Part shown: piece by piece, positions 20,939-31,407 of the stretch
Layout: each line of letters starts with the position of its first letter
Numbering within the stretch: position 1 is the first letter of the stretch
NCBI RefSeq assembly: GCF_004664715.2
Contig: NC_051073.1
Span: 65,423,436-65,487,435 of the forward strand
Direction of reading: 5' to 3'
DNA from: Peromyscus leucopus
Lineage: Eukaryota > Chordata > Mammalia > Rodentia > Cricetidae
Length of the DNA: 64,000 bases
Translations under genes and position numbers: made by a program
Notes under the pieces: model-generated
What the model saw: only the letters and a program-made list of their open reading frames with translations
The model's database searches: none
Told to the model about the DNA's origin: nothing

Positions 20939-21524
20939 TCTGTGACCCCCAAAGCCATCAGAGTTTCACACACTAGAGATAAGAAGGCAGTTTAGTTCAA
21001 CACCAGGACTCAGTAGCTGGTGTTGGTTCAAACTTTGAGAGTCTGACCCCTAGTAGTTTATTTTAGGTATATTTAAGCACAGCACAAATCAGAAAAAAGT
21101 TTCCTGGTGATAATTTCTGGGTGATTATCCCACTTGCACAGCAAAGCTTAAGACATGACTACATCTAAACTCTTGTACCTGTAAAGTACAAGTGACTTTT
21201 TCCACAAAGATAGGTTCTATAGATTAACTGAGAAAACAGACTCAGGATAAACAAGCTCATGATAAAGGTCTGGGGAAGTATAGTGCTGTACATTCACACA
21301 GACAAACAATCTCAAGATAAGGGTCTATAAGAGTTGAGCCGGTGGGTGTGGCCTGGCCACACAGATAGTGAAAAGGTCACCAGGCTATTACCCAGGTGCA
21401 TTCCCAACTTCTGGGCAGAAAACAGGTTATACATTTCTCTGTTTGAAGAGACAACCCTGTGTGTTTAATCTTCCTGGCTTCCCTAGTGCTTCTTTGTGAG
21501 CACAAGGACCTACATGCCTCCTAC
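20939..21524 (-). mobile_element. Possible LTR (family unknown)
   Basis: The minus strand starts TGTAGGAGG and ends 'ctttgggggtcaca'. AATAAA (minus strand) near 21,060 lies about 120 bases before that end, as in R-U5. No target duplication was found, so this is tentative. Confidence 0.4.
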
Positions 21525-21526
21525 AG

Positions 21527-21665
21527 GAATGGCGTACACACATTTAATTCTAACACTTGAAAAGCAGAGGCAGGCAGGTCTCTGTGAGTTCAAGTCCAGC
21601 CTGGTCTACATATGAAGTTTCAGGCCATCCAGGGCTACATAGTTAGACCCTGTCTCAAAAACAAA
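21527..21665 (+). mobile_element. B1 SINE
   Basis: Diverged B1 ('aaaagcagaggcaggcaggt', 'tccagcctggtctacatatg'). Confidence 0.85.
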
Positions 21666-21709
21666 ACATACATGAAGACGAAGCACTCATCCATATAAAT
21701 AAAAATAAA

Positions 21710-21735
21710 CCACCACCACCACTACCAACAACAAC

Positions 21736-21770
<35 letters not shown>

Positions 21771-21773
21771 TAA
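21710..21773. repeat. (CCA)n-(CAA)n-(TAA)n triplet tract
   Basis: Three triplet types in series. Confidence 0.92.
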
Positions 21774-21777
21774 ATTT

Positions 21778-21865
21778 GGCGGCTAGGAAGACGGCTCACC
21801 AGGCAAACTGCTTGCCATACAAGCTTGAGGACCTAAGTTTGAATCTCCAGAATCCACAAAAAAGG
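21778..21865 (+). mobile_element. B3 SINE 5' fragment
   Basis: 'aggaagacggctcaccaggc' and 'gtttgaatctccagaatcca' fit the tRNA-derived half of B3. Confidence 0.55.
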
Positions 21866-22797
21866 ACATATAATTAGAGCACCTATAACCAGATTTAAAC
21901 AATACAAACACATGTATCCAGTTCTTTGCTCCAAAACCACACCCAGGGTATGCAAAAAAATCTGCAATGTCATCGAGAACTAAACTTTTCCATCTGAGGG
22001 GTATAAGGAAAGAAAACACATGTGGTCTGGGGGTAACTTTCTCTTTTACTTCATCTTGAAAATCTGTCTCCTCACAGCTACGTCTCTCCACACAGCTACA
22101 TCTCCTCTCAACAGAAAAATCTTTGCATAATATATGAGCTATATTTTGAGGGTCAGAGCCATTCTGATAACACATGGGAAATCACACAGTTTCTCTCAGG
22201 CCGGGGATGTCATGATGACCGGTCAGGGAGTTAGTAACCATGGTAGTGCTTGGCTGTCAGCCAGACTGTAAAGCAAGAACAGGAGGCACAGAGCTGAGTG
22301 CTCAGAGTTTCTAACAGAGAGTGACACTGAAATTCAGGACCTAAACAATAAACAGTTAGTTGAGTGAACCTTGAGTCCTACATCATAAAACCGGTGTTAG
22401 GGGTACATGCAGAGAGTCAGTTGTTGGGAGAGTCTGTGCAGGGAGTTATGTCTTTAATGTTGTCAGACTTCTGCAAGTGAAGAGCTGGCACTAAAGTTGC
22501 TTCATGCCTGACCTTGGTTCAGCAGACTCCTGGGAATCTGTCCTTGTGCAACTCATTTGCAGGGGTGACTGGTCTGCTTTGAATTTGTTGTGAGGTCTTA
22601 AATCAACTAATGGTGTAAAAAGCTGTCTTTGTAACTGAGAATACTGTTATTTTCCTGTGTCAGTCTGAGCTATGAAAAATATCCTAGTATTATTTCTATT
22701 CATCAAAATTATGCAGCTTAAGAAGAAATCATTGTTCTGACCATACACAGATATATATGTGCCCAGTAGGTGGAATATATACACAAGATAAACACAC
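21866..22797. other. Long unique stretch
   Basis: A minus-strand frame of about 130 codons crosses 21,783-22,175 but has no recognised protein similarity and includes SINE sequence at its edge. Nothing else is supported. Confidence 0.3.
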
Positions 22798-23427
22798 AAG
22801 ACCTAGAGGCCAGAAGCTGGGCGGTGGTGGCGCACGCCTTTAATCCCAGCACTCGGGAGGCAGAGCCAGGCGGATCTCTGTGAGTTCGAGGCCAGCCTGG
22901 TCTACCAAGTGAGTCCCAGGAAAGGTGCAAAGCTACACAGAGAAACCCTGTCTCGAAAAAAACAAAAAACAAAAAACAAAAAAAGACATAGAGGCCAGAC
23001 AGTGTTGGCACACACCCTTAATCCTATCACTTGGGAGGCAGAGATCTGTCTGGATCTCTGTGAGTTCAAGGTCACAGTGGGAACAGAGTCAGGCAGTGGT
23101 GGCACACACCTTTAATCCCAGCACTTGAGATCTCATGCCTTTGATTGGAAAGCACACAAGCCTTTAGTTCCAGAAAGTGACATGACTGGGTGGAGAACGG
23201 TATATAAGGCGTGAGGAGACAGGAACTAAGCAGTAGTTCAACTGAGACCCTCAGAGGTGAGGACTCAGAGGCTTTCAGTCTGAGGATTCGTGGAAACAGG
23301 ATCAGCTGAGGAGTTGGCAAGGTGAGGTTGGCTGTGGCTTGTTCTGCTTCTCCTATCTTTCAGCTTTCACCCCAATATCTGGCTCTGGATTTTGTATTAA
23401 TAAGACCGCTTAGCAATTCGTGTTACA
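22798..23427 (+). mobile_element. LTR-like composite repeat (copy 1)
   Basis: Outside a nested B1, 23,000-23,427 shares a long collinear text with 60,170-60,501. Landmarks are 'atctgtctggatctctgtga', the TATA-like 'ggtatataaggcgtgagga' (23,199) and 'acaggatcagctgagga'. The 3' end reads 'ttcgtgttaca', a CA end as in LTRs. B1-derived text is embedded in the shared part. The family name is unknown to me. Confidence 0.6.
22815..22982 (+). mobile_element. B1 SINE with 17-base target duplication
   Basis: A clean young B1. The host words 'aagacctagaggccaga' (22,798-22,814) and 'aagacatagaggccaga' (22,983-22,999) form a target duplication with one mismatch. Confidence 0.96.
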
Positions 23428-23502
23428 GGGATGTGACTCAGTGGTATAGTCTCCAGTGCTAAAGAAAATCTAGAGCAGAAGAAACAAAGTTTTAAAAAGA
23501 AA

Positions 23503-23506
<4 letters not shown>

Positions 23507-23549
<43 letters not shown>
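23507..23549. repeat. (TG)n microsatellite
   Basis: About 21 TG units. Confidence 0.97.
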
Positions 23550-23552
<3 letters not shown>

Positions 23553-23845
23553 TGCAAGTGTGCATCCATATTTGTCTGAGTGTGGGGACCTAAGTCAACC
23601 TTAGTGTCACTCCTCGGGGGCCAGCCACTTCTGAGACATGGCCTCTCATTGGCCAGGAACTTACCGATTAGGTTCGACTGCCTGGCTAGGCAGTTCCAAG
23701 GATCCTCTGGTCTCTGTCTTCCTAGGGTAAGGATTACCAATGAAACCCTATCACACCTCTCTTTTCATGTGGGGTCTGGGGATTGAACTGGAGTCTTTGG
23801 GCTTGTAAGACAAGCACTTTCCTGACTGAGCTATCTCTGCAGTCT
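23550..23845 (-). mobile_element. B4-like composite SINE, antisense
   Basis: 'gattaggttcgactgcctgg' and 'ggatcctctggtctctgtct' form the B1-like middle. The right end 'agacaagcactttcctgact' is the tRNA-like head read on the minus strand. Confidence 0.55.
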
Positions 23846-24469
23846 TCAAAAGAACTTTGATCCATGAACATGGTATGTGAGGGAGTAGAGAAATTGCCCA
23901 CATGGCCACATTATTAGGGGAAGAGTTTTATTTGTGAATAAGAGAGAAAAAACATCCAGAGGCATCTGGAAGAATCCAGAGCAGAGAAATAGAAAAACAG
24001 ACTAGATATGGCCAGGGCTAAGGAAGTGGAAGAGTGGAAAAGAATAGAGAGCATGATAGCCAGAGAGCAAGAGGTTGGTGGTGGTGGTGGACAACTTATG
24101 TGGATTATAACGAGGACGAGTAGCTGGGAAGGGCCAGGATTTTATTGTGGACTTTGAAATATATTACTAGGGATACGGAGGGAACCTGGTGGCCAGCATG
24201 AGTTTTGATATGCTGATAGGCACCATAGGTAGCCGTATGTTCTTTTAGCCAGAGGTAAGGAAAATGACTCTTTTTGACATAAAAGGAGCTGATTTCACAA
24301 GTCCCTGAGGAATGCCGGTTTATATCTCACATCCAGAATCCTTTAGTCCAGCTTGAGCTCATTTCTGGATAGTTAGGCAGCCTGAGTCCTAACAAACATA
24401 ATATAAATTATATTAGTAAATTGTCACTTACTGTTTCCATTTACTGAGACTTTTGGGGGTGGGTGGCAT
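23846..24469. other. Unique stretch
   Basis: Short (GGT)n near 24,076-24,090. No gene supported. Confidence 0.3.
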
Positions 24470-24593
24470 TTTGAGACAGGGTTGCTCTGTTTAGCCTTGG
24501 CTATTCTGAAATTCCCTCTGTAGACCAGGCTGGTCTCGGAACTCACAGAGATCTGCCTGCCTCTGCCTCCCGAGTGCTGGGATTAAAAGCGGG
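24470..24593 (-). mobile_element. B1 SINE, antisense
   Basis: 'gagacagggttgctctgttt' to 'cccgagtgctgggattaaaa'. Its B1 5' end has turned into the following triplet repeats. Confidence 0.9.
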
Positions 24594-24658
24594 CGCTGCT
24601 GCTGCTGCTGCCGCCGCCGCAACCACCACCACCACCACCACCACCACCACCACCACCA
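24594..24658. repeat. (CTG)n(CCG)n(CCA)n triplet array
   Basis: Three triplet blocks in series exactly where the antisense B1 should read gcgccaccaccgcccgg, so the array probably grew from the B1 head. Confidence 0.92.
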
Positions 24659-25114
24659 GGCTAGAAGAGACTTTGGGAGGGAAGGAGACACACTTGTATG
24701 CCGGACTCTGGCATGTTTATTTCAAGTGTCTTCCGAGACTGTTGGAGCGGGCTGGCCCTCTCACCCTAAAGCAGAGAGAAAGGAGAACAGCCAAAGGACT
24801 AGGGAAGTTTAGAAGCATTGAGAACAGCTTGAAGGCAACCATTTCCAACAGCCGTTACCCTTGTTTATCCTGTGGCATAAAGATGTCTGCATTAGGAAGG
24901 AGAAGCTGAAAGTTCATGCTCAGAGGGAAAGCTGTCTCCCCAGAGCCCGCAGTGGAGACCCCCCAGCCGGACAGTGGCCGCTGGGGTTCCCCAGTTATTC
25001 CCGCCGGCTGTTGTAAGCCCTTGGTTCAAGGATGTTACTTTTGCCTGCGCTCTCTGAGTTGGGCTACTCCAGTCCAGAAGCGGGAGTGGGGGCCTTTGAA
25101 GCCAAAGGCACAGA
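24659..25114. other. Unique stretch
   Basis: Two plus-strand frames of about 100 codons exist but one starts inside the triplet array and neither resembles a known protein. Confidence 0.3.
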
Positions 25115-25207
25115 CAGGTGTTTGTGAACCACCTGATGGAGTGCAGGCACGGAAATCTGGTCCTCTGATAGAGTGCTCTTTACGGCTGAGCTGTCCATCT
25201 TTCCAGT
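25115..25207 (-). mobile_element. B2 SINE fragment, antisense
   Basis: 'gtgtttgtgaaccacctgat' and 'gagtgctctttacggctgag' are the B2 5' half on the minus strand. Confidence 0.6.
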
Positions 25208-25444
25208 TCTTTATCATCTTCTGAGTGTATGTACTACCTGCTGCTTCTTGTCCTGGCTGCTGGGAAAAGGACTGAATGGATAAAGTTCCTACCCTCTTTT
25301 TTTTTTTTTTTTTAAGTTCCTACCTTCTTGGGGGTTGTTTCCCGAGTCCTATTTTCTGACTATGATATGCAAAACATTGTTATTATGCAGTATGTGTGGG
25401 GGGGGTATGTGTGAAAAGATGAATATGATTCTGATTTTCTTCTT
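25208..25444. other. Unique stretch
   Basis: T-run at 25,298-25,314; otherwise featureless. Confidence 0.3.
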
Positions 25445-25474
25445 TTGTTTTTTTGTTTTTTTGAGACAGGGTTT

Positions 25475-25812
25475 TGTTGCTGGAGGGCTTCTCTCCAGGT
25501 CCCACCAAGCCCTGCAGTCCCACAATCCACGTATAAAATAATCACTCAGATGCTTATACTACTTATAAACTGTATGGCCGTGGCAGGCTTCTTGCTAACT
25601 GTTCTTATATCTTAAATTAACCCATTTCTATAAATCTATACCTTGCCTCGTGGCTTACCAGAGTCTTTACATGTTGCTTTTCCTGGCGGTGGCTGTAGTG
25701 TCTCTCCCCTTCTTCCTGTTTCCCCAATTCTCCTCTCTCTTTGTCCCGCCTATACTTCCTGCCTGGTCACTGGCCATCAGTGTTTTATTTATACAGAGCG
25801 ATATCCACAGCA
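25475..25812 (-). repeat. 3' LTR of the mys-type element
   Basis: A 338-base TG...CA unit. It differs from the other LTR at roughly 16-18 positions plus a 7-base gap and one or two single-base gaps, about 95% identity by eye, so the insertion is not very recent. Confidence 0.9.
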
Positions 25813-25834
25813 CTTCCCCTTTTCTTCTTTTTTT
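25813..25834 (-). promoter_or_regulatory. Polypurine tract
   Basis: 22 pyrimidines on the plus strand, hence 22 purines (A/G only, ending GGGGAAG) on the minus strand directly before the 3' LTR. This is the expected plus-strand primer position. Confidence 0.85.
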
Positions 25835-27813
25835 AAAAAGGAAGGTTTTAAAACATGGTAAAATTACATATAACAAAACAATTATCAAGCAAGAATTACA
25901 GTTACAATATTAAAGATGTCCTATCTATCTTATATTTGTGAGTTTAAGGTTTTATATCTAACTTATCTTTTATAATAACTGAGGAAATTACAACTATCTA
26001 GTCTTCAACCACATCAAAGACCTCAGAAGGCTATAATGATACCTGAGAAATGGTAGATGGATACAAGCAACTTCCGGGAATCTTGTAAGAGTAGACCAAG
26101 ACAGCTGGCAGCCTGGACAGTCAACTAATGTTTCTCAGCATTGTTGGTGCATTCAAATTGGCTACAGGCCTAGAGTATCTGACAGACCATTTTTAGAAGC
26201 AGGAATTCTGAAAGACCATCTTACCCTGTCTTGGCAGAGTACAGTGGTCGCTTTCCTTGTGTCCCGCTTGTCCAGGAAGGATAGCATTGCATTTGTACTG
26301 TCAGCTGTCAAGGCAAGGGCAGTTCTTTGCCCAGTAGGCCATTTTGTGCCAAAAAGACAAACTTCCAAATGGAAATGTCTTAGAAGTCCAACATTCTCTC
26401 GGGATCAAATTGGTGCAGCCAGGAGCGATTGTGTCTCACGTCAACAGAATTCTAAGTTATTTAAATGCCATATTCTCTAGGTCTATGAAGTGTTTGAAGA
26501 TTACCTATCTATTTGAAATATATCTATGTATACCTAGAAGACTTATCTAACATGGCTATAAATATGATTATCATAGATGACTATATTTACTTACAGAATC
26601 GCTATTGCTTCTATTTAATTATCCATTACAATTTTAAATGAGTTACATAAATATAATATCTCAAACAAGAATAGAAATATATATACAGGACAACAAAATT
26701 AACTTTAAGTTTGTATCAATAAACTAAAATTTATACCAATGTAAAACATTTTAAACATAAACTAAAATCTATACCAATGTAAAACATTTTAAACAAGTTG
26801 TTCTTTAAAAGTAGGTTTATTAATCTACCCTTTTTTTAATCATCTCTATACCCTATATATCTATATCATATCCCCTTTTCTTTTTTAGAAAGAGATCACA
26901 CTTATAATCAACCTGTTTTAAATAAAAATATTGGTTTTTCTCTGTCCCACACCAGAGGGTTCTTCTGATTTGGGACACAAGAATCTCTTAACCATTTTTT
27001 TTTAAGCAATATGTCTGGGTTTAGAGGGGGAGTGAGCCAATTCCAACTCTAAAGCCAGCTTGGTATATTTGGGAATTTGGGCATAGCATCTCTTACTACT
27101 TCCTGCTGGAGGGGGGGCGCTGTATCTTATGGGGACGCAAAGAAAATTTTAGGATTATGGAATAGTCCATGAGGCTGTATTGTGGGAGCCAGTTGCCTTG
27201 AAACCGTTCTGGATGTTGGATCATCTGGGCCATGGTGTCATCGGAGACCTTTCAGGGGGTCTTGGCTGGTCAAACCTGATGTATCTTAATCTGGAACAAA
27301 TCCATAGCCTCTGGCTTTCTGTGGAAACAAAAGCAGAACCTCTTTTCCAAAGTAACATATCCTTATATCCAAATTTTGAAGTCAAGGTACCTTTAAAATG
27401 TACATTTTGGCATAACTGAACAGCTTTTACAATCAAATGTTTTTCTTTAGTTACAAATATCAAAGACAACATAATCCAGATTTTCTGTGTGATAGCCATC
27501 TTTACGTGGCTTATTACCTTTACTGTTTTTTTTTTTAAACAATTTATTTTTAGATACTATTTGTTTATATAGTGGTATATATATATTTTTGTCTTTTAAA
27601 CCTACATACATTTTTACATGTATTATAAACTATTTTATCTGAATCAGTCTTATTGACTGTAGCCTTCTAAGCCTGAAATGGCGGTGTGGCTGCTGGCTCT
27701 GCCCCCTTCAGCTTTTCAACATGGTGGTGGTACGTTTTCTCCAGCTCTGGGAGTCATCAAGTCTCAGAAATAGTAGGTCTATGCTTTTATCAAAGCAGCG
27801 TGTAGCCCAGAAA

Positions 27814-27856
<43 letters not shown>

Positions 27857-28071
27857 CTAGTAAAGACTAAATCTACCACACAGCCTAATGTGTTGCTGGC
27901 AGATGCCTCATTTCTGCCATACTGCTGGTCAAACGCACACACCAGGAACCCGCCAGTGTTCAAACCTGCGTTTTGTGGCGTCTAGCTGCCTGTATGAGAC
28001 AAGAAGCAGGAACCTGGTTTTGGCTCTGTTTAGAATTGGTTATTAAATATTGTCAGGTTTAAGATGGAAAC

Positions 28072-28089
28072 TTGAGCCGTTGGGCGCCA
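28072..28089 (-). promoter_or_regulatory. Primer-binding site, tRNA-Lys type
   Basis: The minus strand reads TGGCGCCCAACG two bases after the 5' LTR. The first 12 bases equal the complement of the 3' end of tRNA-Lys used by ERV2 elements; the last six differ. Confidence 0.85.
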
Positions 28090-28091
28090 TT

Positions 28092-28436
28092 TGTTGCTGG
28101 AGGGCTTCTCTCCAGGTTCCCCAAGCCCTGCAGTCCCACAATCCACGTATAAAATAGTCACTCAGATGCTTATATTTCTTATAAACTGTATGGCTGTGGC
28201 AGGTTTCTTGCTAACTGTTCTTATATCTTAAATTAACCCATTTCTATAAATCTATACCTTGCCACGTGGCTGGTGGCTTACCGGCGTCTTTACATGTTGC
28301 TTGTCCTGGCGGTGGCTGTAGTGTCTCTCCCCCTTTTTTCTGTTTCCCCAATTCTCCTCTCTCCTTGTCCCGCCTATACTTCTTGCCTGGTCACTGGCCA
28401 TCAGTGTTTTATTTATTTAGAGCGATATCCACAGCA
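28092..28436 (-). repeat. 5' LTR of the mys-type element
   Basis: A 345-base TG...CA unit. The minus strand has 'tataaataaaa' near its start and a duplicated 'gctggtg' word that the partner LTR lacks. Confidence 0.9.
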
Positions 28437-28552
28437 GGGTTTCTCTGTGTAGCTTTGCGCCTTTCCTGGATCTCGCTCTGTAGACCAGGCTGGCCTCGAA
28501 CTCACAGAGATCCGCCTGCCTCTGTCTCCCGAGTGCTGGGATTAAAGGTGTG

Positions 28553-28605
28553 TGCCGCTGCAGCCACTGCAGCCGCCGCCACCACCACAACCACCACCAC
28601 CACCC
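28553..28605. repeat. Triplet array at a B1 head
   Basis: GCTGCAGCC-type and CCACCA triplets replace the normal antisense B1 end, as at 24,594. Confidence 0.85.
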
Positions 28606-28805
28606 CGCCCATTATTATTGTGTGTGCACATGATGCATATGTAGGCCAAGGGAAGCAATCTACTGTGGGGCTGAGTTGGGATGTTCAGTTTCACCTGGCT
28701 TATTAAGGCATTTTCAACATAAAATATTTCAAGTCTACAACAGATTTATCATTACAGACTGCATCATAAACTCAGGAGCTCCTGTATTTAAAAAACAAGC
28801 CAAGA

Positions 28806-29020
28806 GGGCTGGTGAGATGCCTCAGAGGTCGGGAGCACTTGCTGTTCTTGCAGAGGACCTGGGTTCAGTTCCTCGAGACAACTCACAACTGTCTGTAACT
28901 CCAGTTCCAGAAGATATGACAACTTCTTCTGGTCTCCATGGACACCTGCAATGTCTGTGTTACACATTTCATACAGTCTGGCCGACACACATACACATAA
29001 AACAAAATAAATCTTAAAAA
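28806..29020 (+). mobile_element. B2 SINE
   Basis: 'gggctggtgagatgcctcag', 'ctgtctgtaactccagttcc' and 'aaaacaaaataaatctt' are B2 in full. Confidence 0.9.
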
Positions 29021-29294
29021 CATAAAAACAAACTAAGGTCATAATTGTACTTAAATTTACCTTTAAATAAGTTTAGGGTTTTTAGGTTCTTGCTCAGTGG
29101 GGAGGGCGCTGGTCTGGCATATACTAGGTTCGACCCATAATCACTGGAAAATAAAATCACCTATACATTTGCTGAGCATGATGGCACACATTTATTACCC
29201 CAGCGTTCAGGAGCCTAAGGCAGGAAGACCATCTTGAGTTCAAGGCTAGCCTGAGCAACATAGCGAGACAAAAAGAGCTTCCTGATTCATGACT

Positions 29295-29450
29295 TGTGAA
29301 ACTGGCGTGGGGAGGCCTTGGCCCAAAGTGAAAAGTCAGCCACGCCATACAGATGTGGTGGCAGCGTCATGGTGCGGTGAAAAGTTACACCATGCAGACG
29401 CGGCATCCATGTGGAAAGTTTTATTATTAAAGGGGGGAGGGAAGGGGGGG

Positions 29451-29481
<31 letters not shown>

Positions 29482-29625
29482 GCAAAGGTGCTCACTGCCT
29501 CACGGAAGGAGAGAGCTGGAGAGAGGAAGAGAGAGAGAAAGGGGGGAGGTTTTTCTTTTAAAGGGGACTTTATGTAAGATGATATCAGGACGCTGGGCCC
29601 CAAGAGGCGGACCAGAATGCTAACA
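29295..29625 (-). mobile_element. Solo LTR (ERV2) with perfect target duplication
   Basis: The minus strand begins TGTTAGCATTC and ends CAGTTTCACA. It has AATAAAAC near its end and a TTTAAAAG TATA-like word. ATGACT is duplicated exactly at 29,289-29,294 and 29,626-29,631. An internal GA-rich microsatellite spans about 29,430-29,480. Confidence 0.85.
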
Positions 29626-29719
29626 ATGACTGTGATCCCTGTTCCTGGAAGGAAGAGACAGGAGAATCAGTAGTTCAGTGCCAACCTCAGCTTTATCGTG
29701 TGTTATTTAAGGCCAGCCT

Positions 29720-30107
29720 TGTCCCGGCCAGCGGGGTCTTCAACGGGGACCTGAAGGGAGGGCCGGCGAATGAGAGGGACAAGAGACACAAAGAATGAGA
29801 GCAAGACAGGACGTCCGATCAAGCTTAAATTTTATTTTCCCCTTAAGGCATATATAGGCGGGGGGAGGGGACTTTAATCATGGGCTGTTCAGCCAGCAGG
29901 GAATGTTGCTATGGGGATTATCTATTCTTGCCTAATTGCCTAACTGCAGCGTGGTCACCTGGTTTCTGAGAAGAGGTTCTGGTATCTGTAGGAAGAGGTT
30001 CTGGTGCTATGGAGCCTTAAGCAAGGCCTAGATCTAGAAAAAGAGGAGAGAAGCCCAAATATGGCGGCACGTGTGTCAAGGGTCACTTAGGCTCATGGCT
30101 CCCGTCA
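29720..30107 (-). mobile_element. Solo LTR (ERV2), second family
   Basis: A 388-base unit. The minus strand starts TGACGGGAGCC, has 'cctatatatgcc' as TATA, 'aaaataaaattt' as polyadenylation signal, and ends 'gctggccgggaca'. The flanks cagcct and tagcct agree at 5 of 6 bases. Confidence 0.82.
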
Positions 30108-30204
30108 TAGCCTTAGCTACATAGTGAATTTGATGCCAAATGTGAGCTACAGGAGACGCTGCCTCCAAATAAATGAATGGATAGATAGATGAATGGAACT
30201 TTCA

Positions 30205-30340
30205 AGGCATGATGTCCCGTGTGTATCATCTCATCCCTGGGGATGCTGACACAAAAGACTCAAGTTCAGCCTACCCAGGCTATACAGTGTGAACCTGTTT
30301 CTTCCTTCCTTTTTTCCTTTCCTTTTTTCTCTTCTTACAG
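30205..30340 (+). mobile_element. Old B1-like SINE and pyrimidine tract
   Basis: 'caaggcatgatgtcccgtgt' and 'ggctatacagtgtgaacctg' suggest an old B1. A CTTCC-rich run follows to 30,340. Confidence 0.45.
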
Positions 30341-30342
30341 GC

Positions 30343-30378
30343 GCGGCTTCTTGGCCTTTTGACCAAGATTAAATGTGA
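30343..30378 (+). pseudogene. U2 snRNA-like 5' fragment
   Basis: 'ggcttcttggccttttgacc' and 'aagattaaatgtg' match the first about 35 nucleotides of U2 snRNA with roughly five substitutions, mostly transitions. The similarity stops abruptly. A strong acceptor-like 'tttttctcttcttacag' ends just before it, at 30,340. It is not a functional U2 gene, since the Sm site and the rest of U2 are absent. Confidence 0.5.
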
Positions 30379-30800
30379 ATAGCGAACTTGCAGTTCAGTT
30401 CCCGAGAGGTTCCACCTCGGTGTTGCTTGGCTGCTAATAGGAACTATTTGGGTCCGTCTAAGGACTTTCGGTGGCAGGCCATGTGTCACGGAGCTGACAC
30501 AGTGTCCGAGTTCCTCTCCGCCCTAGAGCCTGGCTTGCTTTCCTTTGGTGGTGGCAGCTGTTGAGGAGTCTGCGGAACCTTGAGCTATTTGGAGTCGGCT
30601 TCCTCCCCTGGATTAGATTACAGGTGAAGCCGAGCTCAAGGCGTGTCTTGGACAGGCTCCCTTTTGAAAAGTCTAAGGAAGAAATTCTTTGGCAGTGGAA
30701 CTCCCATACCGCGGCTGGCAGTCAGTATTGCCTTAACTTACTAACTCTGCGGAGGTACCGTTGCTTTGAGGAAAAAAATAAAAGTAAATAAGAGCCAAAG
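30379..30800 (+). other. Unidentified A-tailed segment joined to the U2-like piece
   Basis: Sequence with raised CpG content ending in 'gaggaaaaaaataaaagtaa'. The A-rich end suggests a retrocopied transcript, possibly a chimera with U2. No protein similarity is recognised. Confidence 0.3.
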
Positions 30801-31407
30801 CCCCTCCCCTTCCCCTAACTTACAAGGAAGCAACTGTCTTAAGCAAATAGAAGATTACAGCCTTCTGGCTATCCAGATCTTGAGATTAGAGACTTATGGG
30901 TTATAGCTGTGAGAGTCTATCTACCTGAATGTGGCATTCAGGCTCCCAACCACCCTACTAATCCTTCCCATGAAAACAATCTTCTTTTGGAACTAGGAAC
31001 CCTAAAAAAAACAAACCTCAGGAGATCACCCTGGAGGCTGAGCTTGTTCTATGTTTGCTCTAGAAGCCAAAGCTGCCAGCTCGGAAAACAGGCCACGGGT
31101 GGCTGGCAGTCCGTCCCTCAGAGGCTCGTAGGAAGTAGCTACAAAGGTCAGGGGAAGTTTTTAACGACTGACTGTACAGGAGGCCTGTGAAGGCCAGGCT
31201 TCGAGGAGCTTCTTTGGAATGTGACACGGGCACTTGGAGACGCAGCCCAGGGTACAGGGTGACAGGTGTCGAGATGCCCGCCTGGTGCTTCAGCGCCGCG
31301 GAAGAGCCGGCTTTGCCCTGCTGTGCAAAAAGCCCCTCTTTAGGCAGGGGAGTCATCCAGCGGGACTGCATGAGCAGCCTTTGAATTTCTCCTTCCCTCT
31401 CCCCTCT
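30801..31407. other. Unique stretch
   Basis: No recognised gene or repeat. Confidence 0.3.

Larger units (their letters stand above)
25475..28436 (-). mobile_element. mys-type LTR retroelement (ERV2), non-autonomous
   Basis: A 2,962-base element on the minus strand with two LTRs in direct orientation, a Lys-tRNA-type primer-binding site next to the right-hand (5') LTR, a polypurine tract next to the left-hand (3') LTR, and a perfect 6-base target duplication GGGTTT (25,469-25,474 and 28,437-28,442). Total and LTR lengths match the mys family of Peromyscus (about 2.8 kb, LTRs about 340 bases). The roughly 2.3 kb interior has no reading frame longer than about 90 codons and no gag or pol that I recognise, so it must have moved with enzymes supplied in trans. 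A 35-base poly-T lies inside at 27,818-27,852. Confidence 0.9.
25445..28552 (-). mobile_element. B1 SINE split by the mys-type element
   Basis: The B1 poly-T and start ('gagacagggttt', to 25,474) resume at 28,437 with 'gggtttctctgtgtagcttt' and run to 'ctgggattaaaggtgtgtgc'. The two parts make one normal antisense B1. Confidence 0.92.
29075..30180 (+). mobile_element. ID/B1-type SINE sequence broken by two LTRs
   Basis: ID-like head (29,075-29,155) and B1-like part (29,163-29,288), then B1-like text between the LTRs (29,632-29,719) and after them (30,108-30,180, 'gacgctgcctccaaataaat'). These are probably one or two old SINEs that took both LTR insertions. Confidence 0.5.

Noticed and set aside
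28266..28706. Plus-strand 146-codon frame
   Set aside because: It crosses the mys-type LTR, the B1 remainder and a triplet repeat, so it is purely repeat-derived.
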